From: Mimachlamys varia
Lineage: Eukaryota; Mollusca; Bivalvia; Pectinida; Pectinidae
Assembly (NCBI GenBank): GCA_947623455.1
Contig: OX392529.1
Coordinates: forward strand, 56,873,186-56,937,185
Direction of reading: 5' to 3'
Length of the DNA stretch: 64,000 nucleotides
Under the pieces are notes generated by a model that saw nothing but the letters and a program-made list of their open reading frames with translations, was not told where the DNA came from and searched no databases. The position numbers were made by a program, and so were the translations under genes. This document shows positions 23,171 through 35,452 of this stretch, in pieces; positions within the stretch are counted from its first letter, which is position 1; each line of letters opens with the position of its first letter.

Positions 23171-24990
23171 CAAGGAGTAAAATTGGCATTAGCATGACAA
23201 AGTTGACTTTGTGGGCTTCACATTTGTAAAGATAAAAAAAAAAGTTTAAATGTTTAAAAATGATTAAAATTTTGGTCTTTCTGAAACGAGTGTCTACAAA
23301 TGAAAAGCTAGCTTTACAGGAAGTGAAATTTTGACACCAGCACCTGAGGGAAATAGCAAAAAAATCTAAACAAACGACCTATGCGGGGACACAGATAATC
23401 GTTTTCAAGTATGTAATCTTTAATTTAATTATATTTCACGAATATGGCAGATAACTCTTACAAAACCTTATATTTTCACTGCAAAATCTTCTAATTTTAA
23501 CTGCTTATCTCTGCAGTGAAAATATAAAGTTTTATCAATTTTCTATACTCCACAGGCAAATATGTAATATATAATATTACTTTTTCGGGTTTCTTTTATT
23601 CTTTTTTTATCTTTGATCAGTGAAACTGATCAGCCATACATTATGACATTGTCATTTCTAGGGCGGAGCTCTTTTGTTTGGAATACTATTTTCCGCTAAC
23701 GAAGTTATCTTGCCCAAGAGGACGTTCTTTGTTTTGAGAAAATACGTTTCCAGGTTCTGGTAAAATCCATTCTCAAGTTTTTCTGAAGTCGTTCTCATGT
23801 TATTCTCGCACTGGCGGGCCACGGTAATGATCTAATCATGCTACCGGTACATTATGTTAAACACAGCATTTTGATGATAGTACTGTTTCCAAAGCCTTGG
23901 TTAGACAAGTCCGCTATAACCTATATCAAACCTTTATTAACTCACTTCGCATTTCTTTTCTTTGTTTTCTCTCATTTTTTGTTATAGTTTAAAATGCATA
24001 TTCGTTCATTTCAGCATTTAAGCATTGAGCATTCATAGGCAATATAAATTCCAACTTGACAAAGGCAAAGCATTGGCACTTCGTGTTTGATTTGTATTTC
24101 CAGTTGGAATTCATATTGCCTATGAATGTCAACTAAAAGCAGTTCAAAACTTATATTTACCATTTTTTTACAAACTGTTCATCTCGTCAAAAAAAATGGA
24201 TCTTTCTTTTTGTTTTTCAGCATTCAGCTCTAACAATGTATTTATTTTGTATGCTTTTTCATTTAAAAGAACAGCCATCGCACGGGACTGTCAATGGTAT
24301 CAAATGTAATAATTATGACTTCATGATAATGATGACGTCAACAATCGGTTCATGGCATTCGAGACCTTATGAATGTGAATGGTGAATTCGGTAGAGTTAT
24401 ATAGTGACAAATGTCATCTTGCGTAAGATGTGATGTCACAATGGGGTGATTTAACCTTGTACATAACGAACATTAACTTGAATGTGTATATGATTATATT
24501 CACACCTCTCCCTTCTTGAGCTTAGTAAACTCTGACTGCGAATATATTACCGTATACGCAGTGAAAAAAAGGCTCGGCGGATTGTTATTTGTTCAAATAT
24601 GGCGTCGTTCACACTCCAGAACAATAAATATTCGCTGACGGTCATTGTTTGGTTCCTTCAAGATTTTGAAACATGGAACATATGTGGAATCCATTCCCAC
24701 TGATTATACAATAAAAGTTTTCTGGAAAACTTTTGATTCTAATGGATGTGCATTCGAAATTCTTTGACGGTAACGCAAACATGGCGTTGTGACGTCCGAC
24801 GTGGGACCGCGTCACAACCAGATCACTGTGTCAATGCGTGTACATATCGACCGTTATAAATAAAGAAATAAATTCGAAGTGCTAGTAATATCATTTAATA
24901 CCAAATTTACAAATGATGTAATGAAGAAAAATAGAGTTGTTCACTGTGCGATGAAGATTCAGTAGTTCTATATTATCTTAGCAACCACGG
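23171..24990. other. Gene-free stretch with two foldbacks
   Basis: A short inverted repeat lies at 23462-23535 (ccttatattttcactgca against tgcagtgaaaatataaag). Another lies at 24031-24128 (attcataggcaatataaatt ccaac against gttgg aattcatattgcctatgaat). No exon is supported elsewhere. Confidence 0.5.
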
Positions 24991-25194
24991 CCATCAAAAT
25001 AACCAGCGTTGCAACCCGACGAATGCTTTTTTCGTCGTATAACACTTGAAAATGCATAATGAGGTACAATCCTTATATATGGATTACGTTAGTTTTTCGA
25101 ATTAGACAAGCATCTTTCCACATCTCTCTACACTTATAGATACGACAACTTGTGTTGTCATTATTGCATAAATAAAAACAATCATATTTTTACT

Positions 25195-25271
25195 TCATTG
25201 AAAATATTTTACTTTTATTAATTTTTCTTTGTTTGTTGTTTTCTGCATCACCGATCCCATATGTGCGATAC
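25195..25271 (-). other. Gene G3 terminal 3'-UTR exon with polyA signal
   Basis: The acceptor ttgtttcag precedes an exon starting at 25271 (gtatcgcacatatggg), with AATAAA at 25219-25214. The layout parallels genes A and B, whose terminal exons also start with an ATATCGCGCA-like sequence. The preceding donor is less certain (gttagt near 25748). Confidence 0.6.
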
Positions 25272-25762
25272 CTGAAACAAATAAACATGTAATTAATATA
25301 AAAACATGTAATACATTAAATGTTGTTTAAAAGGGAAATAGCTCTTTAAAATATTACTACAAATGGCAGAAATCTGGTAATTACTTACAGAAAAATATTG
25401 GAAACAACTTTTCGAAGCACGATATTATTTTCAAAATGGAATAACATGATCAACTCATGTTTCGATTCCTGCTTTCTTATTACTGTATTGTATACCTAGG
25501 TTTCTGAGTATAATATGATTTCCAAATTCTGAACATATGAGTTTGTCTTATAACCCTGTGACTTCTTCAACATTCATTTTTAGGTTCAAAAAGATATGTT
25601 TATTTCCTCGGGTTTCTGGGACCTTTATCTGTCTGTATCGAATGAAAGGCCTGTAGCTATTATCAATCTGCGATGTATATCAAGTTGTCAGTATTAAGGA
25701 GATGATATTATGTATATACTTACATCAGACTGAGGTTCCCTACTAACCTTCTACTCCCGACC

Positions 25763-26955
25763 TTAACCAGAGTTGTTGTTCAGAAGAAGAAGAGGAAGAA
25801 GAATCAGGAGAAGCACTGAAATACAAATAGGAACATAATTAATATCGTTTTATGATAAGAACGTATTCAGCCAAACCTAGTCTATGGCAAACTATATATA
25901 GATGTAAAACGGTTATGAGTACATTTATGTTAAAAATGTCCTTTAAACGACTCTTTCACTGGAGTAAGAGCAAGAATCTGTTAGAAATGGCCAATATTTG
26001 TTTCATTGTATATGAAAATTTATATAGATGTTATCAAACTGTTTATTTATAGTGTAGACTAAAGATCACTATGTGTTCCCATATTGTTTAGAATAATCTT
26101 TACAGTATACCACAGGTATTTTGTCTTGTCAAAGTTGCAAAAATCATACACAACGTATATAATCATTATCATAGCGTGAATTATTTATATTAATAACAAC
26201 ATAATAATTTGTATGTACTGCTTTAACACAACATTAAGTTCGTCTCAAAGCGGTTCACAAATTATTATCCGTGGTTATACGGCCTTAGCATCCAACCAAT
26301 ATCGTTCTCAACTCCCTGGGGAGCATACAACCGGTGCTACCATTAGCGCTCACTAATGGCATTCAACATTTTAGCGCTCTCATTTACAGCTGAGTAGACT
26401 GGAATAAGCGAGTAAAGAATCTTGCTCAAGGATACAACACAAGTGCCGTGGCCGGGACTCGAACTCGCAACCCTTCGATCACGAGCCCGGTGTCCTACCA
26501 CTAGACCACCATGCCTCTTTCATCTATGCATTCGATAAATACAAGAGAACCTTAATGAATTATTTGGTAATCTAAAATACCCATAAGGATATCTCCGTTA
26601 CGTTAATTTACTAGATGATCATCACGAAAAGTTACTTACGTAGACCATTATCATCCCCGCCGAATATGGAACCACTGTCGACGGGAAAGGGATTGATCGG
26701 AGGAGGAGCAATTAGTGGTGCACCAATTATAATCTCCTTCCTTGCTACTGGTTTTTGCCCATATCCGGACACTCCGGGGTAATATCCGGAATACGTCGGG
26801 TATGTTGTGTATCCCTTGGCATATCCTCCCTTGCTGTATTGGTTTACGTGTCCCTTTTGGATATACTGCCCGTTTCCATAGTTACCGTAAGCCTCTCCTC
26901 TGGCCGCCATTATACAACAGGCCACGACGACAACGGAAATTAATACAACCTTCAT
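25763..26955 (-). CDS. Gene G3: diverged paralog of A/B, secreted Gly/Tyr-rich protein
   Basis: Coding exons 26955-26640 and 25815-25763 join in phase 1 for 122 residues. The acceptor (tttcag) ends exactly at the ATG; a longer frame starting at 27015 runs into the intron and is rejected. Residues 1-22 form a signal peptide (MKVVLISVVVVACCIMAA). The middle is rich in Gly, Tyr, Lys and Gln (YSKGGYAKGYTTYPTYSGYY). A Pro-rich segment (IIIGAPLIAPPPINPFPV) and FGGDDNGL align with VIRAPYAAPMYLPPPMPV and FGDNNGL of gene A. The second exon encodes LLLLILLPLLLL followed by NNNSG, the same tail design as A/B. Same exon phase and layout show common descent. The function is unknown; a matrix role is inferred. 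Confidence 0.82.
26225..26515 (-). mobile_element. tRNA-derived SINE in gene G3 intron
   Basis: On the minus strand the head reads like a tRNA, with an A box in TGGTCTAGTGGTAGGACA (26508-26491) and a B box in GAGTTCGAGTCCC (26465-26453). The body then continues (CACTTGTGTTGTATCCTTGA, later CAGCTGTAAATGAGAGCGCT). It lies between the two coding exons of G3 in the same orientation as the gene. The CCA end and a folded acceptor stem are not evident, so it is a SINE and not a tRNA gene. Confidence 0.75.
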
Positions 26956-27365
26956 CTGAAACATAATAAATAAAAATTCATGTATGTCAAAAATGGAAAA
27001 AATATAGCAATGCAAAAGTTAACCGAAGAAAGGAAATTATCGGAAACGCAAATTAAAAGTTTTTTGTTTTTCATTTTTACATCTTTGAAAAGGATATGAA
27101 CGATAAAAGGAATTTGCATTATAAAACATGAAGATGGTTGTGATAAATAAAGATAGTTGTGATACAAGAACTATGAATGGTTTTTGAGTGATACTGCAAA
27201 AAGAAGTATATTACATTTACTTTATGAATTAAACTGATTTTATATTAATTCGTATGCAACAGATCTATTTTAATTGCTATCACTGAGCACTAAATATTAA
27301 GATATAAGTAAGATTTAGAAAAACAATGTTCTCGAAATTGTCAAACAACACAACTTGAGACCTAC

Positions 27366-27436
27366 CTTGTCTTTCAAGCTTGGGTTAATTTGTACAAGCT
27401 ATTTTTGGGGCGAAACTTTCTGCTATATTTATATAA
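27366..27436 (-). promoter_or_regulatory. Gene G3 core promoter and non-coding exon 1
   Basis: A TATA-type sequence (TATATAAATATAG) is at about 27435-27423. Exon 1 ends at 27366 with donor gtaggtct. A TGACGTAA octamer on the minus strand lies at 27545-27538, about 103 bases upstream of the TATA box. Confidence 0.65.
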
Positions 27437-27545
27437 CGAGCGAGACCCGGATGTTTTGCATACCCTACACGGTCCGTGTAATTAAACGGCCATTTTGAGG
27501 AACATCACCGACAACTCTCACACCATTTACGGTAAGATTACGTCA

Positions 27546-27853
27546 CATTTTGGTCACACCTGGCGGAAGTTAACAGAATTACAGTAGCAGACGATAGCCA
27601 GGGGTAACACTTGATGTGGGCCATCATCACGCGTACGTCATTACTTTGAGAAATGCCTGTTCCCGTGGCGTGATGTCATAGTCTGTAGTTGTCATGTCAA
27701 ATGTTGGTGATAGCGGGGCGGAATAATCTTTTCGTCCTATATTTTGGAGTAGGGTGTTCTTTTTACCTGTATTTTCAATAATGTTGCACAAATCATTGAC
27801 AAGCATGTACATCACATTAAAGATTGGAACGAGTCAATTAAACAATAATCATT
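27546..27853. other. Upstream flank of gene G3, no gene seen
   Basis: Short frames on both strands without recognisable content. Confidence 0.35.
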
Positions 27854-28014
27854 TAAGGATTAACTTGAATCTATTTTTTATGTTATGGAGGTATAACACA
27901 CAAAAATTGGAGTGTACTCTAAATAAACCGCGAAGCGGTTTATAATGAGAGTACACTCCGGTTTTTTTGTGTGTTATAACCCCATATCATAAAAATAAAT
28001 TCAAGTTAATCTTC
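27854..28014. mobile_element. Foldback element with near-perfect arms
   Basis: Arms: aaggattaacttgaat...ttttatgttatggaggtata...cacacaaaaattggagtgta against the inverted series ending at 28014. The loop is aaaccgcgaagcggttt, itself a palindrome. It has no coding capacity. Confidence 0.8.
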
Positions 28015-28500
28015 ATAATGTAATCTATACCCTTTATTCACTTTATTGATTTACAAATTATTACTCTGCTCCATCAGCCAATCAAAAGCAACGTTATAAA
28101 CGGCGACGTCATTTTTTCCCGTTATGGGCTGCCTGAAACAAAATTAAATTATTAATGTATATCTTCAGTATTCTCACGCTTGTGAACTTAAAATTTTCCA
28201 TAAGAAATTTTACTGTTATTCGGGAGTTTTCAAATTTTGAATTCTAACACATAGGGATCAGTCAAAAGGTACCACCCTTTCTCACTGTCCTTTACTTTAT
28301 AGAAGTATATATATTGAAAACTTAGCAATGTCCTAATCACAATTAGCACAATATGTATTGAATAATTATATTTGCATCAGCGAAATATCGAAAATTATTC
28401 ATTATGCAATAGTGATATATTTCACTTTTCTGATTTGACCAACTAAAACACTGCTGACGGTCAACAAGGGAGAAATTAAATGCTGCTGTAAAACTTAGTA
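28015..28500. other. Intergenic, no gene seen
   Basis: Nothing recognised. Confidence 0.35.
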
Positions 28501-28504
28501 AACA

Positions 28505-28906
28505 GAATATCTAACAGTAGCTTCAGTAATATCAAAGATATTTCACTCGTGTGACTAATACTTTGAAAACAAATATCAAACTATGATAACTTACAAATAT
28601 AATCTTTATTTATTTTACAACAATTAAAGTGAAACAAGCTGTCATACTTATATTGATTATTCTTATTGGCCCAGATGTTAGCGCGATGGGTCTTATTGTG
28701 GGAGGAGACGTACGTGCACCCGGAGAAAACCCAAGTAGTCGGGCAGGTGATCAAATATCTTTTCACGTCCGGTCGTGGAAATCGAACCCCGGCCGCGTTG
28801 GTGAAAGGCAAGTGCGCTATCCACTGCACCACCCGACCACCCATTAAAATATTAGCTCCACTCGTGCAATATATTTGATATTACTGAAGACAGTGTTGAC
28901 TATTCT
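28505..28906. mobile_element. Family M1 foldback carrying an internal SINE
   Basis: The ends match M1 at 18583-18721: gaatatctaacagtagcttc...agtaatatcaaa at the left and gatattactgaagacagtgt at the right. About 200 bases of tRNA-SINE sequence fill the middle. Confidence 0.65.
28660..28845 (-). mobile_element. tRNA-derived SINE inside M1
   Basis: Minus strand reads GGTGGTGCAGTGGATAGCGC (A box TGGTGCAGTGG) and GGGGTTCGATTTCCACG (B box). The following segment, TGGGTTTTCTCCGGGTGCAC then CTCCTCCCACA, resembles the central domain shared by many metazoan SINEs (recalled, not searched). Open frames here are artefacts. Confidence 0.75.
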
Positions 28907-29039
28907 CTATATATTAGAAAAGGAGGGGGGTTAAAGTGGAAAAGGAGTCAAAGTCAGTGAAGAAAAAGCAACGATAGACATTCAGTTGTAGATGTTTTAT
29001 TTACAGATACATAAACAAACCAGGGATTGGACGCCACGG

Positions 29040-29375
29040 GATCAACCTTGAAATGGATTAAAATAATAAACATGTAGTAATTATACAGAAACTTTTCACA
29101 TTAAGTTTTACGGATGAAATATATAAACAATAATTGTTAATTATCCGTTATTTATAATCGATAAGTAACAGGTTCCAACTGATAATGATTGGAATGTATT
29201 ATTTAAAGTTTGAGAGAAAAAAACGCAAGAGGAAAAGTGAATGAAGGGGAAGAGGTCACCTGTGTGGGGTTACATGAGGACGTATTGACAATCAAAATAC
29301 ATAAGCATGACAAGATGGATAGCACAGTGTATAAAATAGAGAGTGCATTGTACATACAGCATGTTTCGTTCAAAA
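29040..29375. other. Spacer; tentative gene C 3' end nearby
   Basis: A minus-strand AATAAA lies at 29001-28996 and an acceptor-like catttcaag ends near 29053. They could form a terminal 3'-UTR exon for gene C, by analogy with gene D. This is weak. Confidence 0.2.
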
Positions 29376-29379
29376 CACT

Positions 29380-30800
29380 GTTAAATTAAATGCATATTTT
29401 TTTTCAAAAACAGTGCAATTTTTCATAACTTGAACGTTGCCAATAATCAGCAGTCGTACTAATTTGTTTATATTTGGATGCTTTACATAGTAGTTGGCTG
29501 TATACTTCCTTTTTATATTAATAATTTCTGCGTTTTTGCACATAAACAGATAGTAAAGTTCATCTCCAATGTACCGATAACATAAGCTACACAGTAGCTC
29601 TTCCTTGGGGATATTGTACCATCGTCCTATTTCAATTGGAAACTTAATATTATAAGTTCTTAATTTTGTTATAGGTTTTCTGTTCTGATCAGATAAATTT
29701 GAATTCTTAAATAACTTACAAATCCAATTTTTTTTTTAATTTTCAAATAAAGCTGACCTTTGGGGGATTTTTCTATGTCTGTATACCATTTTTGAATAAA
29801 TAAATCACGGAGGCGTTGTTTAACTTCATGCTTATAGAAACTTACATTTATTTGGAATGCATTATCAAACACATATGTATATCCAATATCATTAAAAATC
29901 TTTTTGACATGATCGAACCATTTAAACCCGATTTGTCCATCTCGATATACGTTTACCATGAGTCGATATTAAAACATTACTTAGTTAATTTTCATTTATC
30001 AAAAGTTGATTCCAGAAATTAAGCATTCTTAAACGAACGTTTGTTTCTAGGGGGTATCTTCCCAATTCTCCGTATATCATATAGTTCGGTGTTGTAGATC
30101 TTACCTTAAGAATTATTTTACAAAACATTAAATGTGTTTGTTCAAGACGATTTAAATCTTCATAACCCCATACTTCTGTTCCACATAAAAACATAGGTTC
30201 AATCAGCGAATCGAGCAGTTTAAATTGTAGATCTACTGGTATGGCTTGATTCCGTATTTTTCTAAAAAATTGAAAAAAATAGATTTTTGTGCTTGTTCGA
30301 CAAGCCCTCGTCTAGCCTTAACAAAATTTCCGTTATATTGGAAAGTAATGCCTAAATATGTACTGCCTAAATATAAGTAATGCCTAAATATTTGCTATTT
30401 TTTAATTGGTTTATAACATTTTAAACCTCATCTTCCAAGATTGCATTGTTTAATATATTGTTACTCTCCTCAAAGACCGCATTGCTCCTCTCATGTAATT
30501 GTACTGTCTCGTTATCGTCACTATTGTCGTCTTGACTTTCGTTTAAGTTTTTAAAGTATTGGAATATGGTCTCTATTGGAATTTCGCCTGTTGTTTTTTT
30601 TTCTTGTAGAATTTTTATTAAGTGTATTCCAAAATAGTTTAGGATTCTTTTTTGAGAGGTTACGAAGTTCTTTCGCGCACTTTTCTTTGTATTTCATGTA
30701 ATGGAAGTATCCCGTCATTTCTTTGGCATCTTCATATCCAGATGTCAGGCTCACTGAGCTCTCCATGATGTTTTCGCTTTTGAGACTTTCGATTTCGAAC
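29380..30800 (-). pseudogene. Internally deleted LINE reverse transcriptase relic
   Basis: From the minus strand: KEKCAKELRNLSKKNPKLFW with NTLNKNS near 30660 (the linker before the RT domain), then FLCGTEVWGYEDLNRLEQTH near 30180, RSTTPNYMIYGELGRYPL near 30090, an IQKWYTDIEKSPKGQLYL block near 29770, and FPIEIGRWYNIPKEELLCSL with CYRYIGDELYYLF near 29620. This is the C-terminal order of a CR1/jockey-like element. The catalytic core is missing between about 30260 and 30420, and there are frameshifts. It lies downstream of gene C. Confidence 0.82.
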
Positions 30801-31281
30801 TTATACAGTGTACCCTCGTTATACCGCCACCTTTCGTCCATCGCAATTATGGCGGTATAACGAGGGCGGCGATAGTATCGAATTATGAAAATTATTACCA
30901 TGAAATAAATTGCATAATATATTGCATTTCCAACATTTTATTTAAAACAAGCTTAGTATTATGTCGTCATATAAATCGTCATTGGCACAAATTTATATCT
31001 GAAAATGGTTATTGATCTATTTTTGCCGCATGCCATTCCAAATGGAACACTAATTATTTCCTCGATCTCCAAAAACAGAACAATATGGCGTTATCGTCGA
31101 GGGAAATGTATAGCGATTCGGGACGTTTGTATTTTAAAGGGTGTGGCGGATGGCGATATGCGAGGGTGGCGAACTTAACGAGGGAATTATATAGGAGAGA
31201 AATCCGTTCTAGAGGTTTAGGTGGCGGTATGTAAGGGTGGCGAAAGATTCGGGTGGCGATAGGTCGAGGGTACACTTATAT
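30799..31281. mobile_element. Short element with inverted ends (gtgtaccctcg)
   Basis: The left end acagtgtaccctcgttatac and the right end gtcgagggtacacttatata are inverted. The inside repeats GGTGGCG(G/A)TA-type words several times. No coding capacity. Confidence 0.6.
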
Positions 31282-31528
31282 ACTAAATAACTAACATTAA
31301 TTCTAGATATTTGATATCTCAGTTTTCCGTGATAAAAGCGGAAATATTGTGGTTTACTAATAACCACGTAGCATATGATATACATACCTACATAGAATGT
31401 TTTAATTCCGAAAGAAAAAAAATGACAATAACATTTATACATTTGTATGACTGTTATATCAGGCCACAGTCTATTTTGCAAGTTTCTTGTTATACAAATA
31501 CTTACATTTCTTCACCAACACTGTTAGG

Positions 31529-34500
31529 TTACCCTGATAGATGCGCGTAACTCATCCAAGCTGACTCTACAATCTGTTAACAGAAACATGTTGAAGATTT
31601 ATCATATGTTGTTCGTTTCTCTTGTTGTAAATAAAAACCATTAATTTACCATCAATGTTAAATAACGTAAAAAATAATTTGGGATTTTTTAAAAGTAAAG
31701 TTTTCCTTACCTTGGTAAAATAGTTATCAAATTCCTGTCGACTGACTTCATCGTCACCTACGTGTATATGAAAGTAAAATATGCAGATGACAGAATACAA
31801 CGATATGAATGCCATACCTGATTAGATGATAGAGGCTGAAATTCAATCAAACGCTAAGGTTATCTTTTTTCCTTATTCGGAGCTTCTCTAGAAAAATCTA
31901 TAAAAGTCGCTTCAACCTTATTCCAAATGACAGAAGCAGACGACAGCAGCGATGCGTCGCCCTGATCATTTCTACAAGTAAGTTTTGTTAATTATTATTA
32001 TCTCGGTATAACAAAATGTGTATTACATATACCATTCATGCAAGAAATCGCGATTCCTTATTTCTCATTGATTAAACCTCGCTGTGAAAAGTGATTAACC
32101 CCACAGAAACGAAGAATTCCGTGTTTCCCTACAATTTTTGTAAAATTGTGTGATATTGATTAAAGGAATGAACTTATCACTTACATCCAATTACATTGCG
32201 ATTCTTTGCGTTAACGAGGAACCACTCTAAGCCATTTTAACTTTTCAGTTTATTCACAGCAGGTTATACATTGTAAGACTTTTTCATGACCAGGGGTGTA
32301 AGATAGAGAAATTTCACCCGGAGGGATTTTCGTATAAATGGTAAAACCCGAGTTGGGTTTTTTTTTTTTATCTTACACCTCTGGTCATGAAAGAATATTT
32401 TTCTCTCATTTTAACTTTCTGAACAAGCTCAAAATCATTAAAATACGTTTTGACTTGCTGCCATGTTGAAAACATTTACATTTCTCTTGAGTTTTTTTTT
32501 TTAAGGAAATCGAGTCAATCAGCGAGATTAATCATTTCTACCACAATACCCTGTGTTGTTATACAGTTAAGGTATGGGGTTGAGGGATATAGCAAGTTTC
32601 TTGTTTCCCGGGACCAGGTCTATTTCCCTTGGCTTCGCCTTTGGAAATAGGCGTGGTTGAGGGAAACCAAAAACTTGTTATATCCATCAACCCCATACCT
32701 TAACCGTTTTTAATATACCGGTACAAACAAGGCGAGTCCTAAGAGCAGTTTCATCAAATTCAGAGAATCGTGTCAATGCCATTTTTGAAGTAAACAAGAA
32801 AAAGTGTCGTTTGCACATATGTGACACGTTCAGTGACAAGCTCCGCACATCGCTCGCGTCGATAACCAATCAGTGAGCAAGCTCTGAAACAAGCTCCGCC
32901 CATCTCTCGCCCGATTGGCTCGGCGGAAACACACGTGCAGGTGTGTTTTAGCTCGGTAGGTGTGTTTTAGTTCTCTGACTAAAACACAGGACTAAAACAC
33001 AGTTAAGCGAAGTCGAAACAAAAGTGGGGATATAGCCGATTTAACCAGTTAACTTGTATTTAGAGTAAATAAATTGTATATTAATCCACTCTCAGACCAT
33101 TGTATAAACGTGCTACTACCACAATACCCTGTGTTATTCTTCTCACAGAACATTGTATAAACTTGCTACTAACACAATACCCTGTGTTATTCCACTCTCA
33201 GACCATTGTATAAACGTGCTACTACCACAGTACCCTGTGTTATTCCACTCTCAGACCTTTGTTTAAACGTGTTGTATGTTATATACCACTAATGGTGTAT
33301 GACCTTCCGGACTTTTGATTGGTTAGGAAGGTGAACTTTGACCGGGAATCACGTTGTTGAATGCCACGTGCGAATTGTTGACGTCGTCATTTATTGTTGA
33401 ACTCGTCACAACTTGGAGAGGATATATGCGAGATGACGTATTTTAGAGCAAATAGTCTGCGGTTCATTCCAGAAAACACTGCCGACTTGATATTATTGTG
33501 GTAGAAACAGGTCTCATGACTCGTGGTTATGGGACATGGAATTTATTTCAAACTCGTTAATTATTTTGATAAGTTACAAAAGGCACTCGCTAAAGCTCCT
33601 GTCTTTTGTAACTGAAAAAAACTCATTAAACCGAGTGAAATTAATTCCATATCCAACAACCACTCGTTGTGTAACCTCTATATATCTCATATTTGCAAAC
33701 ATTGTTTGCACAGAAAACTAATCTCACCTTTCTAACATGGGCAAACTCTGACATGGCGAGATATGAGAGGAGAGGTTATTTCAGAAATAAATATGTCAGT
33801 GGAATAGACTCCTATTTACTTTGAATTCTGTCTATTTACCAGAAGTATCCATTACGGTATATTCGCCCTGGATCGTCGAACTGTCCAAGTATCCATCTCT
33901 GTCGTTATCAAGTTCCTGGAACACGACTCCAAAGAAAGGATTATTTCCGGCGGAGGCAATGTATTCTCCTTTGCTGATCTTATGGTCATCTGTGTGTTAC
34001 GACACGAATAGTAGTATAGAAATCAAAATAAAGTCATCACATAAACATGCGTTGGTATAATTCATAGAACTATATGTATGTAAGTGTATCTAGGTAAAGG
34101 TAGGTCATTCATAATTCAATCGATAGTAAAACAGCAAGACCAGCACCATGGTTACTTTAATACAACTGTATCAAAGGGAGCAATACAGGCCGTCTGGGCC
34201 TCTTGTTTTATATTTTAAACTCCTAAATTGCCTTTTAGAATTCATGAAAGCTTGCCATGACTGGATTAGCGCTTTACTTCTTCACGTTCATCATTATTCA
34301 AATTCTTTCACGTTACAATTCATCCAAATTCTCATGTTCTTCTTCTCATAACTAGTCACCCACAAGGTGGCGCACACAGAGTTTCGATTTTGCTTTGATT
34401 TATTCCAGGGGTACAGAGGGCGTTAATGAATGCAAATCGTAAAATACCGTGAATGGCCGTAAAATGGCTTCGACTACCATTCTTTCAAAGCTTCAGCTCG

Positions 34501-35452
34501 TATTTAAAAGTAAGGGTCTTTAGGGGGAAGCTGAAAGTCAATGTACACTTATTACATTAAAGATTGTAAGACTCTTTCATGACCAGGGATGTAAGATACG
34601 GATGTCCCGAGGGTTGAATTTCCCTATTTTACACGTTTGGTCATGAAAGAGCATTTTTATCAAATACCTGAATAAGCTCAAACTATGAACATATATTTCC
34701 ACATGGTACCATTTTGAAAATTTCTACTTTTTCCTTGAGCTTTTTTGACGAAAACGAATCAGAGCGGGATTAAGCATATCCCATTTTTTCAAACAAAGTG
34801 TGCACAGAGAAATTAATCTCACCTTTCTAAAGTTTATGGTTAAAATGTTTTCGAAAGGTTTTAATTTCATCACATCGTCGTTTTCTCTTTTACCGTATTC
34901 GTGACGTCATGTCATTTTCATTTTTCTTACATAGTTTTCTTCCATGGGCAAACCTTATCCAACATGGCGAGATATGAGAAGGCATACATGCAGCTATATT
35001 TAGTGATTACGTAATAGACTGCTTACAGTAATAGACAATGACAAGAGTCTCCTTCAAAAACACGTGTGATACATCTCATACATACTGTCAGAATCGACCA
35101 AGGCATAACTAGCTGCAAGTTCAGAAAATTCCATGATGCCGTCGTGGTTGAGGTCATTAGTTTGGAATATAGTGTCCACTGCCGCCATTATGCCTGTGTG
35201 TGTGACATCCTAAATATGAAACGGATGTGAATATAGACATCCTAAATGTGAAACGGATGTGAATATAAATACAAAACTTATCCATGCGAGAGTATTATAA
35301 ATAACCTAACTGATTTATAATGAAAGGGTGCCAATTTGGGACTTTTTTGCGGCCTATCAGTGATAAGGCTAATATTTTGCAGGAAGATAATTTAAGGTCA
35401 GTTGCATATTGTATTATGTTCAAAACATCTGATTTTGTGTGGGCTCATAGAA

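Noticed and set aside
26453..26510. tRNA gene
   Set aside because: A and B boxes are present but the cloverleaf ends are not, and a conserved SINE body follows.
26632..27015. Gene G3 starting at 27015 and ending GLRK
   Set aside because: The upstream part is intron sequence before a tttcag acceptor at the ATG, and the end reads through a consensus donor. Intron retention remains possible and is listed as a finding.
28747..28842. tRNA gene
   Set aside because: Same reasoning: a SINE head followed by a SINE central domain inside a foldback.
31501..31522. Acceptor ctaacag at about 31521 for the last exon of gene C
   Set aside because: It would give only Cys-Trp and a stop. The acceptor ending at 31574 gives IVESAW, which aligns with VVEDAF of gene D.
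33821..34060. 79-codon plus-strand frame
   Set aside because: Antisense shadow of the EF-hand exon 33989-33840 of gene C.
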